Shown here: piece after piece, positions 26,408 through 33,865 of the stretch
How the letters are laid out: the number at the start of each line of letters is the position of its first letter
How positions within the stretch are numbered: the stretch's first letter is position 1
Source of the DNA: Edaphobacter modestus
GTDB lineage: Bacteria; Acidobacteriota; Terriglobia; Terriglobales; Acidobacteriaceae
NCBI RefSeq assembly: GCF_004217555.1
Contig: NZ_SHKW01000001.1
Location: 1,736,001 to 1,800,000 of the forward strand
Direction: 5' to 3'
DNA: 64,000 bases
The notes under the pieces: model-generated
Told to the model about the DNA's origin: nothing
Seen by the model: only the letters and a program-made list of their open reading frames with translations
Databases searched by the model: none
Translations under genes and position numbers: made by a program

Positions 26408-27445
26408 GTGCGCAGTTCTGTTCTTAAAAGGCGGGCGACACTCCAGGATGTGGCCAAGGCTGCCGGAGTTGGGCCCATGACCGTGTCTCGTACGATCAAC
26501 GGCCATCCTTACGTCGCGGAGGAGACGGCCAAAAAGGTTCGGGAGGCGATTCGACGCCTCGACTATCGGCCGAATCATGCAGCCCGAATGTTGACGGGCA
26601 AACTCTCGCGCTCGATCGGGCTGATCGTTCCCGATATCTCTGATACATTCTTCTCGGTCGTAAGCCATGCGGTACAGGACACCGCCCGGGCAAATGATTA
26701 TCTGGTGTGGCTGGCCGCCTCCGATGAGGATCCTCTGATTGAAGCTGCACAGGTAGAGATGATGACGCATCATCCCGTGGATGGCATCCTGCTTGTCCCA
26801 TCTGACAGTAGAAACGCCTACCTGAAGACCATCGTCACAGGATCGACCCCAATCGTCACCATCGATCGCCCAATGGAGGTTGCCACAAGTGATTCGGTGC
26901 AGGTCGAGAATCGATCCGGAGCGCGCATGGCAGTAGAGCATCTTCTTCAGCATGGACACAGAAAGATCGCCTGCGTCGCTGCGAACTCCCACCTGCTGAC
27001 GATCAAGGAGCGTATCGCTGGATACAAAGAATCCATGCGGCGCGCCAAAGTACCGTACCTTAAAGAATTGAATTTATCGAACCAGCTCTCCGCGAAGGCC
27101 GCACTGTCGAAACTCTTTGCTGGACGATCTCGTCCGGACGCGCTGTTTACCGCAAACAATGCGTCAACGATATGGGTGATCGAGGCACTTAGGGATTTAG
27201 GGATTCAGATGGGAACGGATGTCGCCCTCGTGGGTTTTGACGATGTTGATTTTTTTACACTGATCACTCCCTCCGTCACTGCAGTCCGTCAACCCGCGTC
27301 GGAGCTCGGCAACGTTTCGGTTCGTCAGCTTTTGCAGAGAATTAACGGTGAGTTCAAAACTTCCAGTGTCAGGACGGTTCTTCCCGTTACGTTGACGATT
27401 CGCGAATCGTGCGGATGCAAGCCCAAAAACAAGACCGCGGAGTAG
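26408..27445 (+). CDS. LacI-family transcriptional regulator
   Basis: 345 residues, usual for the family. N-terminal HTH TLQDVAKAAGVGPMTVSRTI (about residues 11-30) and hinge RLDYRPNHAARMLTG, then a periplasmic-binding-protein-like sensor domain (SIGLIVPDISDTFFSVVSHA, GILLVPSDSRN, KIACVAAN, DVALVGFDDVDFFTLITPSVTAV). Start GTG with AGGAAG upstream. The C-terminus keeps a short polar tail with ESCGCKPKNKTAE. It is divergent from the receptor/GH38/GH92 genes, so it is most likely their repressor with a mannoside or mannose-derived inducer (inference). The ALVGFDD and TAVRQP motifs are standard for sugar-responsive members. Confidence 0.92.
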   Translation: MRSSVLKRRATLQDVAKAAGVGPMTVSRTINGHPYVAEETAKKVREAIRRLDYRPNHAARMLTGKLSRSIGLIVPDISDTFFSVVSHAVQDTARANDYLVWLAASDEDPLIEAAQVEMMTHHPVDGILLVPSDSRNAYLKTIVTGSTPIVTIDRPMEVATSDSVQVENRSGARMAVEHLLQHGHRKIACVAANSHLLTIKERIAGYKESMRRAKVPYLKELNLSNQLSAKAALSKLFAGRSRPDALFTANNASTIWVIEALRDLGIQMGTDVALVGFDDVDFFTLITPSVTAVRQPASELGNVSVRQLLQRINGEFKTSSVRTVLPVTLTIRESCGCKPKNKTAE

Positions 27446-28112
27446 GTGAGTCTGAACAAGCATGATGGCAACACGAGCTCACGACAGCTGAGAGGATGGA
27501 CGCAGAATCTATTTCGTTGGATCGTAGAGAGCCGATCGAAAGGAGGTGCATGCAAATGCTGTCGTGGGCGAGTTGACCGTCGATAAAAGTACAGGCCTGC
27601 CGAATGGCTGTCGCTTTGAGATCGGCTCACTCACCGCGAGATGAACGTCAAAGTACGAGTCATCGTTCTGGCGCCGGAACCCTGAAGAGCACCCGTCTTC
27701 TTCTCAACTCGAAACTTGGCAATTCGAGCGGTGTTATGGGCACTTTTTGATGGATCAAATCTACGGCGCCGGCTTGACGTGTTCTGGTCCAGAAGCGTGC
27801 AAAGGCAAAGGGACTAAGGATCTGATGGGCAGCTTTCCTCCGCGGCTATGCACTGAATGTAACCAGTAGCCGAGGCATTCTTATCCGCGAAACGCAAGCT
27901 TCACGAGCGCGGGATGGCAGAATCCTACGATGACGATTCTCGCGTCGTCCATGCGAGCGTCAGAACACCTGGCGGAGGAACTGGGCAAGCAGAATATTTA
28001 GCAAACGAAATCGGCGAAGATTGGCCTTCAGATGGCCGATTGGAAAAGATTTAGGGCTTGCGCAGGTTGACCCGCAGCTTCTGAAGCTGCTAGCGTATTG
28101 GTTAAAAGCTAT
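27446..28112. other. 667-base stretch without a recognisable gene
   Basis: No frame here reads like a conserved protein. A minus-strand stretch at about 27530-27670 has about 45 codons without a stop (RQNDDSYFDVHLAVSEPISK and on), possibly a gene remnant. Small hairpins occur at about 28022-28040 (ATTGGCC/GGCCGAT) and at about 28073-28090 (GCAGCTTCTGAAGCTGC). The last 50 bases must hold the promoter for the fluoride riboswitch. Confidence 0.5.
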
Positions 28113-28180
28113 GGCGATGGGGTTCGCCGTAACTGCACGCAGAACATCGCTGCTGATGACTCCTACTCAAAGGTAGGAGT
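28113..28180 (+). ncRNA. Fluoride riboswitch (crcB motif) with RBS-masking hairpin
   Basis: The sequence matches the crcB consensus: P1 GGCG (28113-28116) with CGCC (28125-28128) closing the ATGGGGTT loop, the conserved AAC-TGC linker, a stem GCAG/CTGC (28139-28142/28150-28153) and the conserved TGATGACTCCTAC 3' end. Pseudoknot: GGGGT (28119-28123) with ACTCC (28159-28163). Competing hairpin: ACTCCTAC (28159-28166) with GTAGGAGT (28173-28180). The latter contains the AGGAG Shine-Dalgarno (28175-28179) of the TTG start at 28185. Fluoride binding should hold ACTCC in the pseudoknot and free the ribosome site. The downstream gene, a CLC-F type channel, fits. Confidence 0.93.
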
Positions 28181-28184
28181 TATT

Positions 28185-29543
28185 TTGCTTAAATCACGTC
28201 CTTTCTCTCAATCCGAATTCGTAAGCATACTGCGTTACCTTGTGCGCTGGACCCCCGTTGGGGTACTCGCGGGTATTCTGGGCGGCTCGGCCTCAGCTCT
28301 TCTGCTGTGGTCCCTGGTGGTTGCTACCGATGTGCGCGAGAGCCATAAATGGTTGATCTCGCTGCTTCCCCTGGCTGGCCTTCTGGTCGGCGTTCTCTAT
28401 CGGAGCTTTGGAACCTCGGTTGAGGCAGGAAACAACCTGATTCTCGATGAGATTCATGATCCAAAGCAAACCATTCCGGTGCGGATGACGCCACTCATCC
28501 TGATGGGAACTTTCCTCACTCACCTGTTTGGCGGTTCGGCAGGGCGAGAAGGAACAGCCATACAAACAGGAGCTTCGCTCGCTGATCAGTTGGCGAAGCC
28601 ATTTCGCATGAATCCCCACGAGCGTCGCATCTTGTTGATGGCCGGCATCAGTGCCGGTTTCGCCTCCGTATTCGGAACGCCGCTGGCGGGAGCGATTTTT
28701 GGAATGGAAGTTCTGGCCTTTGGTGTGATCAGCTATAGCGCGATTGCACCGTGCTTCATAGCTGCCTTCATCGGTGATCTCACCACCAGCGCATGGGGTG
28801 TTCACCACACGATCTATCGAATCACGGATATCCCAATTTTCGATGTAAGAAAGATTTTTATCGCTGCAATAGCCGGGGCCGTGTTTGGCCTGGTGGGCAA
28901 GGGATTCGCCAAAACAACTCACGCGATCCATCATCGTTTTAAGAAGCATGTCGCCTGGCCTCCTCTGCGGCCCTTTATCGGCGGCATCCTGGTCGCAGTT
29001 GCCGTATTTACTCTCGGCACGACGAAGTATATCGGGCTCGGCATCCCTACTATTGTTGCGGCTTTCCATGGGCGACAAGCCCCTTACGATTTCGCCGCCA
29101 AGTTTCTCTTTACAGCGGTGACGCTGGGAGCAGGTTTTAAAGGCGGTGAAGTAACACCGCTGTTCTTTATCGGTGCCACTCTCGGCAACGCCCTCTCGTA
29201 TGTGCTTCCCCTGCCACCGTCCCTTCTTGCGGGAATGGGATTCGTTGCGGTTTTTGCCGGCGCAGCCAATACGCCTATCTCGTCGACCCTGATGGCGATG
29301 GAATTGTTCGGCGCCGAGGCAGGCACGTATGCCGCAGTTGCATGCGTGGCCAGCTATTTATTTTCAGGGCACGCCGGAATTTATCTCGCGCAGCGTGTGG
29401 GCAGCAGCAAACATCTTCACCTGATAGAAGAGGAAGGCCTATCGCTGGCGATGGTCGCCAAGCGGCGTAATCACCCTCATCTGGAAACATCTTCTGCGCT
29501 TGCTGACTCACAGCTTACAGAAGACGAACTTCAGGCGGAATAA
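28185..29543 (+). CDS. CLC-F type fluoride/proton antiporter
   Basis: Exports fluoride at the inner membrane. 452 residues with about ten hydrophobic helices. CLC-F marks are visible: GGSAGREGTAIQTG in place of the chloride-channel GSGIPE/GREGP pattern, and GFKGGEVTPLFFIGATLGNA, the fluoride-specific variant of the GxFxP motif. The true start is the TTG at 28185 (MLKSRPFSQSEFV), placed 5 bases after the AGGAG inside the riboswitch hairpin; starting at the upstream GTG would make the protein overlap the entire riboswitch. A polar C-terminal tail (about 45 residues, with EEGLSLAMVAKRR and ADSQLTEDELQAE) has no CBS domain. Confidence 0.93.
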   Translation: MLKSRPFSQSEFVSILRYLVRWTPVGVLAGILGGSASALLLWSLVVATDVRESHKWLISLLPLAGLLVGVLYRSFGTSVEAGNNLILDEIHDPKQTIPVRMTPLILMGTFLTHLFGGSAGREGTAIQTGASLADQLAKPFRMNPHERRILLMAGISAGFASVFGTPLAGAIFGMEVLAFGVISYSAIAPCFIAAFIGDLTTSAWGVHHTIYRITDIPIFDVRKIFIAAIAGAVFGLVGKGFAKTTHAIHHRFKKHVAWPPLRPFIGGILVAVAVFTLGTTKYIGLGIPTIVAAFHGRQAPYDFAAKFLFTAVTLGAGFKGGEVTPLFFIGATLGNALSYVLPLPPSLLAGMGFVAVFAGAANTPISSTLMAMELFGAEAGTYAAVACVASYLFSGHAGIYLAQRVGSSKHLHLIEEEGLSLAMVAKRRNHPHLETSSALADSQLTEDELQAE

Positions 29544-29628
29544 GTTACTTTCCAAACATCCGGCTGTGTGAGAAGTTGACGAAGGATCGAAGTCTAAATC
29601 GCTTCCGGCTTGTCGCAGCCTAACCTTC

Positions 29629-30399
29629 AAGGCTGAGGATCTCGCTATTGTGGTTCTCGGAAGCTCCTTCATGACATTTGTCGCAATTTCCTTTAGAGTC
29701 CGCTGGACTCTTCGAGATAAGGACATAACTCAGACCGCGGGTGTTCCATGTGACCACATGAAAGGATAGTCGGTATTGGCTATGAAGGCTATCCTGGGCC
29801 AGTACACTTCCCTCTTCTTTTCCGAAATTGCCATCTACGCCTCGTTCGTCTTTCTTCCCGCTTATGCAGGAGACATCGGCGCCAGTTGGGTAGCAGGAGC
29901 CGGGCTCGTAGGCTACATCGGCGCCTCCAGCGTCGCAGGCCGTCTCGGTCTTGGCGCTCTGGCGCCGAGATTCGGTTTGATGAGGATGTATCAGGCTTCC
30001 TATCTGATCCTGCTGATCAGCTTTGGAGTATGGTTGGCGGCAGACTCCTACACCGCACTTGTGATCTTTGCCCTCCTCATGGGAGTTGGCTATGGCGGGA
30101 TCGCAACAACGTCGCCAGCCGTGACTGCCTCTACCTTCGGCATCGAAGTATTGGGCGAGCTCCTCGGCATCCTCTTCCCCGGATTGGGAGCTGCATGCCT
30201 CGTCAGCCCACCGGTCGCAGGCGTCCTGGTAGACCACTTCCGCGACTCCAAGTGGCCAGTCTTCGTAGCCTCTGTCCTGGGCCTGTTCTTCGCCATCCTG
30301 CTACAGAACTACGCCGACAAACCAAAACGTCCTAACACGCTCCGGCACGCCTATATCTTCCGCAATCTAAGCTGCTTCCGAGATTTCGATGTCGTTTAG
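29629..30399 (+). pseudogene. Decayed MFS transporter, C-terminal half
   Basis: From the TTG at 29776 (or ATG 29782) an open frame of 207 codons encodes about five membrane helices with MFS character (SSVAGRLGLGALAPRFGLMRMYQ, split here as VAGRLGLG and APRFGLMRMY; FALLMGVGYGGIATTSPA; GACLVSPPVAGVLVD). That is half the usual about 400 residues. Directly upstream, about 29629-29760, another stretch reads as a helix plus charged loop (VVLGSSFMTFVAISFRVRWT) ending in a stop, which could be TM6 and the central loop of the same gene. I therefore read it as an N-terminally deleted, interrupted MFS gene. No clear Shine-Dalgarno. Confidence 0.6.
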
Positions 30400-30473
30400 C
30401 GCCCGCTTGCGAATGCACCGTGAGCCCAATGCTAGCGAGATATCTTATCCTGCCGAGCAAATTATCGATTTCG

Positions 30474-30490
30474 TTCAGGAATGATTAAGG
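30474..30490 (+). promoter_or_regulatory. Response-regulator box 1 (TTCAGG-N5-TTAAGG)
   Basis: TTCAGG (30474-30479), 5 bases, TTAAGG (30485-30490), then 10 bases and GACAAT (30501-30506) as a -10-like hexamer, 10 bases before the regulator ATG. Same arrangement as boxes at 32657 and 33828. Resembles the PmrA/QseB type of 11-base-period direct repeat. Confidence 0.7.
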
Positions 30491-30515
30491 TTGAAAGTGC
30501 GACAATCGGCAACTG

Positions 30516-31193
30516 ATGCGGTTACTCCTAATCGAAGACGAACTGCGACTAGCAGAGAACATCATCATCGCTCTACGCGACTCAGGCTTTGCTGTCGATC
30601 ATGCAGCCGATGGAGATGAAGGCCTGTCTTATGCCAAACAAGGTCTTTTTGACACCATCATACTTGACCTAATGCTCCCAGGCCGCGATGGCCAAAGCGT
30701 TCTTCGTATCCTCCGACAGAACAACATTCATACGCCGGTGCTCATCTTGACTGCAGTTGAGGGGAAACAAACCCTTGTCCAACTTCTCAACACGGGTGCC
30801 GATGACTATCTTGCGAAGCCATTTGATCTTGGGGAGTTGATCGCTCGAGTCAAGGCACTCATCCGTCGCTCCAAGGGAGCATCAGCTCCCTTGCTGAAGT
30901 TTTTAGACATTCAAATCGACACGGTTCACCAAACCGTGTCGCGAGGCGGAATGTTGATCGATCTTTCCCCAACGGAGTATCGCGTCATTGAGTATCTAGG
31001 CTATCGACCGATGGCGATCGTGTCGAAGCGGGAGCTCCTGGAACACCTCTATGACTACGACTGGGAGCACCATTCCAATGTCATTGAGGCGCATCTATCG
31101 AACCTGCGTAGAAAATTGGGCCACACCGAAACCAGTCCTGTAATTGAGACTATCCGGCATCGTGGATATCGGGTGCGAAAGGACCCAGGCTAG
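30516..31193 (+). CDS. OmpR/PhoB-family response regulator (QseB/PmrA-like)
   Basis: 225 residues: receiver domain (about 1-115) with acidic pair in MRLLLIEDELRLAEN, phospho-acceptor Asp in TIILDLMLPGRDG, Thr in LILTA and Lys in YLAKPF; then a winged-helix DNA-binding domain (about 125-223) ending NVIEAHLSNLRRKLG and IETIRHRGYRV. Closest in style to QseB/PmrA/TctD regulators. No Shine-Dalgarno precedes the ATG and the putative -10 element ends 9 bases upstream, so the mRNA may be leaderless. The TAG stop overlaps the GTG of the kinase gene by one base. It probably binds the three TTCAG-N5-TTAAGG boxes, including its own promoter (inference). Confidence 0.93.
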   Translation: MRLLLIEDELRLAENIIIALRDSGFAVDHAADGDEGLSYAKQGLFDTIILDLMLPGRDGQSVLRILRQNNIHTPVLILTAVEGKQTLVQLLNTGADDYLAKPFDLGELIARVKALIRRSKGASAPLLKFLDIQIDTVHQTVSRGGMLIDLSPTEYRVIEYLGYRPMAIVSKRELLEHLYDYDWEHHSNVIEAHLSNLRRKLGHTETSPVIETIRHRGYRVRKDPG

Positions 31194-32608
31194 TGGAAAA
31201 GACCACATCGATCACCAGGCGGCTGACGGTTTCGGTATTAGCTTTGGAACTCTTGGCAGGAATTATACTGATTGGGGCCGTGACAATTCACGAGCGGCAT
31301 GTCCAATTTGAGACATTTGACGCCAACTTGCGGGCCACATCGAACGCGCTGCTAGGTGCCGTGCAGGAAGGAGAAGGTAGCGATGGAAGCGTCATTCTGG
31401 ACCTTCACAATCTTGATATCCCAAAGAGATCTACGTTTCGTGTCACAGACGAACATGGGAGAGTCCTCGGAGCAGGAGGCCCTGATCCGCCCGTCTACCT
31501 AGCGCCGGGTGAATTTAAGGATGTCCCCATCGACGGTCATACCTATCGATTCTTCTCCATGAGTGGAGATCGGCTCGTAGACCCTGGATATACTCGAGGC
31601 GTACGCCATCACATCACTGTTGTTTGCGGACAACCCGAAGGACGGGTGTGGCACGAGATCATTGAGGCTATTCGCTTTTTTGCTATCGCGACCATTGCCC
31701 TTCTTGGCATCACAGCCGTTTTTCTCTCCTGGCTCATACGCAATTCTCTGCTGCCGATCCGTGAGCTGGCTAACGAAGCCGACAAGATCAACTCAAATAA
31801 TTGGCAATTCAACAGTCCTCCTAGCGCAAAGGAGTTTACGGAGCTCAGTCCCCTAGCCTCGGCAATCGAGAGGACCATCACTCGACTACATCGAGCCTTT
31901 GAGCAACAGCGGCAGATGACTAACGATGCGGCCCACGAGCTTAAGACGGATATCGCGATCATCAAATCATCGTTTCAAGTCATCGCGATGAAACAACGCA
32001 GCGTAGGGGAGTACGAGAAAGGTATCGCGATTGGGGTCCGCGATATCGGTCGACTGGAACAGACTGTCCAGAAAATGCTCACCCTGGCCCGTCTTGATCA
32101 AGGTCAGCCATCGGAGTTTCATTCCTGCCGGATAGACGATGTCCTGCTGGACACACTGTCGCAAAGTTCTGCATTCGCAGAAGTAAAGAACATCAGCATC
32201 AAAACTAAGCTTGAAGCGGGAGAAAGCGTCCCTATTGGGCGCGATGACGCAGTCCTTTTGGGTTCGAACATTCTGATCAATGCCATCCAGCACAGTGCGC
32301 CGCGGTCCGAGCTTCAAATCGTGTCCGCAAAGGTTGGACACACGGTTAAGATCACGGTCCGTGATCACGGCCGAGGAATTCATGAGGACGATCGTCCGTT
32401 TCTGTTTGACCCCTTCTATCGTGGAGACCCGTCTCGCAGCCGTAAGAGCGGTGGAACCGGTTTGGGCCTATCGATATGCAAAGCTATCTGTGATCGAGCC
32501 AACGGAACGATCGAAATAGAGAATCATGCTGACGGAGGAGCTATTGTGACGATCACTTTGCCGGTGGCTACAAGGTCCTCTGATCCAGAAGATCCGTCGG
32601 AGAACTAA
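31193..32608 (+). CDS. Sensor histidine kinase, partner of the preceding regulator
   Basis: 471 residues. First membrane helix about 9-32 (LTVSVLALELLAGIILIGAV), an about 130-residue periplasmic domain (FDANLRATSNALLGAVQ, STFRVTDEHGRVLGAGG), second helix about 158-182 (FFAIATIALLGITAVFLSWL), HAMP (PIRELANEADKI), H-box NDAAHELKTDIAIIKS with the phospho-His, then an ATPase domain with N box GSNILINAIQHS, G1 DHGRGIHEDD, and GGTGLGLSICKAI. The Pro that normally follows HELKT is Asp here. GTG start overlaps the regulator stop by one base, so translation is coupled. The periplasmic domain is QseC/PmrB sized; ligand unknown. Confidence 0.92.
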   Translation: MEKTTSITRRLTVSVLALELLAGIILIGAVTIHERHVQFETFDANLRATSNALLGAVQEGEGSDGSVILDLHNLDIPKRSTFRVTDEHGRVLGAGGPDPPVYLAPGEFKDVPIDGHTYRFFSMSGDRLVDPGYTRGVRHHITVVCGQPEGRVWHEIIEAIRFFAIATIALLGITAVFLSWLIRNSLLPIRELANEADKINSNNWQFNSPPSAKEFTELSPLASAIERTITRLHRAFEQQRQMTNDAAHELKTDIAIIKSSFQVIAMKQRSVGEYEKGIAIGVRDIGRLEQTVQKMLTLARLDQGQPSEFHSCRIDDVLLDTLSQSSAFAEVKNISIKTKLEAGESVPIGRDDAVLLGSNILINAIQHSAPRSELQIVSAKVGHTVKITVRDHGRGIHEDDRPFLFDPFYRGDPSRSRKSGGTGLGLSICKAICDRANGTIEIENHADGGAIVTITLPVATRSSDPEDPSEN

Positions 32609-32656
32609 TCGGACAAGGTTTCATTTCTGAGAATAATCTTGTTTGGGCAGCGCATA

Positions 32657-32673
32657 TTCAGGTTGGCTTAAGG
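32657..32673 (+). promoter_or_regulatory. Response-regulator box 2 upstream of the beta-propeller gene
   Basis: TTCAGG (32657-32662), TTGGC spacer, TTAAGG (32668-32673), then 10 bases and CATACT (32684-32689) as -10. About 40 bases of leader follow, with AGGAG before the ATG at 32737. Confidence 0.7.
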
Positions 32674-32736
32674 CTCCGCCCTCCATACTTCAGACTCCGA
32701 CAGCAATGTCGAGCCTATCGTTAGGAGTTCTGATCT

Positions 32737-33756
32737 ATGCGTCTCCGTAAAGGGATGATTGGCCTTGCTCTACTCTGCGCCAGTGTGGCAACCGCCGCGG
32801 CACAGCACTATCACGTCTCCGAGCATTGGAGGGTTGGTGGCCAGGGAGGATGGGATTACCTGCTCTCCGACGATGCCGCCCATCGCCTTTACATTGCGCA
32901 TAATGCTCGCGTCGAGGTCATCGACACGACGACGGGCAAAGTCCTTGGCGCGGTAACGGGATTTAAGAGCACCCACGGTATTGCACTCGATCCCAATGGT
33001 CGCGTTGGCTACATCAGCGATGGAGCAGGCAATGCTATCGGCATCTTCGATAGAAAGACATTATCTGTTCTCAAGACCGTACCAGCCGGTACCAACCCTG
33101 ACGGCATTGCGTTCGAACCGACAACGAAGACCGTCTGGGCATTCAATGGCAAGAGCAGCAATGTCACGGTGCTTGATACTGCCTCGAACCAGGTCATTGC
33201 GACTATCCCGCTCCCCGGTAAACCAGAGTTTCCCCAAGTTGACGGCCACGGCTCCGTCTTCGTCAACATAGAAGACAAAAATGTGATCGTGAAGCTCAAT
33301 GCAGCCTCACAGAAGATGGTCGCGACATGGTCTCTGAAGGGATGTGAGGCACCGTCGGGAATGGCGATCGATCACGCCAAACATCGTCTCTTCTCAGTGT
33401 GCGACGGAAATAAGATGGCTATCGTAGACTATGGAACCGGTGAACTCCTCAGCCTGGCAACCATCGGGGACTCGCCGGATGCGGCCGCCTTCGATGCGAA
33501 GCGGGGTCTGGCTTTCTCATCGAATGGTGGCGACGGTACTCTTAGCGTCATCGATACGACCAAGCCGACTTTCCCTACGGCAACCAGTCTTCCAACGGCT
33601 AAGGGGGCTAAGACAATGGCTTTTGATGCCACGACGGGGCGCATCTTTATTGGGGCAGCAGAGTATGAACCCGCGCCTGCCTCCTCGCATGCTGTACCCC
33701 ATCCTCGGGCAGCTGTGGTACCAGACAGCTTTCAGGTAATCGTCGTTCAACCCTGA
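32737..33756 (+). CDS. Secreted YncE-like seven-bladed beta-propeller
   Basis: 339 residues, signal peptide about 1-22 (MIGLALLCASVATAAAQ). The rest is a YVTN/YncE propeller with repeated blade strands: LYIAHNARVEVIDTTTGKVL, VGYISDGAGNAIGIFDRKTL, VWAFNGKSSNVTVLDTASN, VFVNIEDKNVIVKLNAAS, LAFSSNGGDGTLSVIDT. No enzymatic motif. Shine-Dalgarno AGGAG lies 9 bases before the ATG. Its promoter shares the regulator box with the two-component operon and the efflux operon, so it belongs to that stimulus response. It could bind a ligand or metal in the periplasm; function unknown. Confidence 0.85.
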   Translation: MRLRKGMIGLALLCASVATAAAQHYHVSEHWRVGGQGGWDYLLSDDAAHRLYIAHNARVEVIDTTTGKVLGAVTGFKSTHGIALDPNGRVGYISDGAGNAIGIFDRKTLSVLKTVPAGTNPDGIAFEPTTKTVWAFNGKSSNVTVLDTASNQVIATIPLPGKPEFPQVDGHGSVFVNIEDKNVIVKLNAASQKMVATWSLKGCEAPSGMAIDHAKHRLFSVCDGNKMAIVDYGTGELLSLATIGDSPDAAAFDAKRGLAFSSNGGDGTLSVIDTTKPTFPTATSLPTAKGAKTMAFDATTGRIFIGAAEYEPAPASSHAVPHPRAAVVPDSFQVIVVQP

Positions 33757-33778
33757 GGTCTTGTAAGTTCACTGCTCG

Positions 33779-33802
33779 GAGGCTCATCTTCGGATGAGCC
33801 TC
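33779..33802 (+). terminator. Intrinsic terminator after the beta-propeller gene
   Basis: GAGGCTCATC (33779-33788) pairs perfectly with GATGAGCCTC (33793-33802) around a TTCG tetraloop; followed by GCTATTCG. It separates the propeller transcript from the efflux operon promoter. Confidence 0.75.
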
Positions 33803-33827
33803 GCTATTCGAAAAATACGCGAGACAT

Positions 33828-33844
33828 TTCAGTAAGGCTTAAGG
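33828..33844 (+). promoter_or_regulatory. Response-regulator box 3 upstream of the efflux operon
   Basis: TTCAGT (33828-33833), AAGGC spacer, TTAAGG (33839-33844), then 9 bases and TAGGCT (33854-33859). The ATG at 33866 begins where transcription would start, and there is no Shine-Dalgarno. Confidence 0.7.
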
Positions 33845-33865
33845 TTGACCTCTTAGGCTACAAAG

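Noticed and set aside
28098..28184. Upstream GTG start for the CLC-F gene
   Set aside because: It would translate through the whole fluoride riboswitch; the TTG at 28185 has a well-placed AGGAG and yields the conserved N-terminus.
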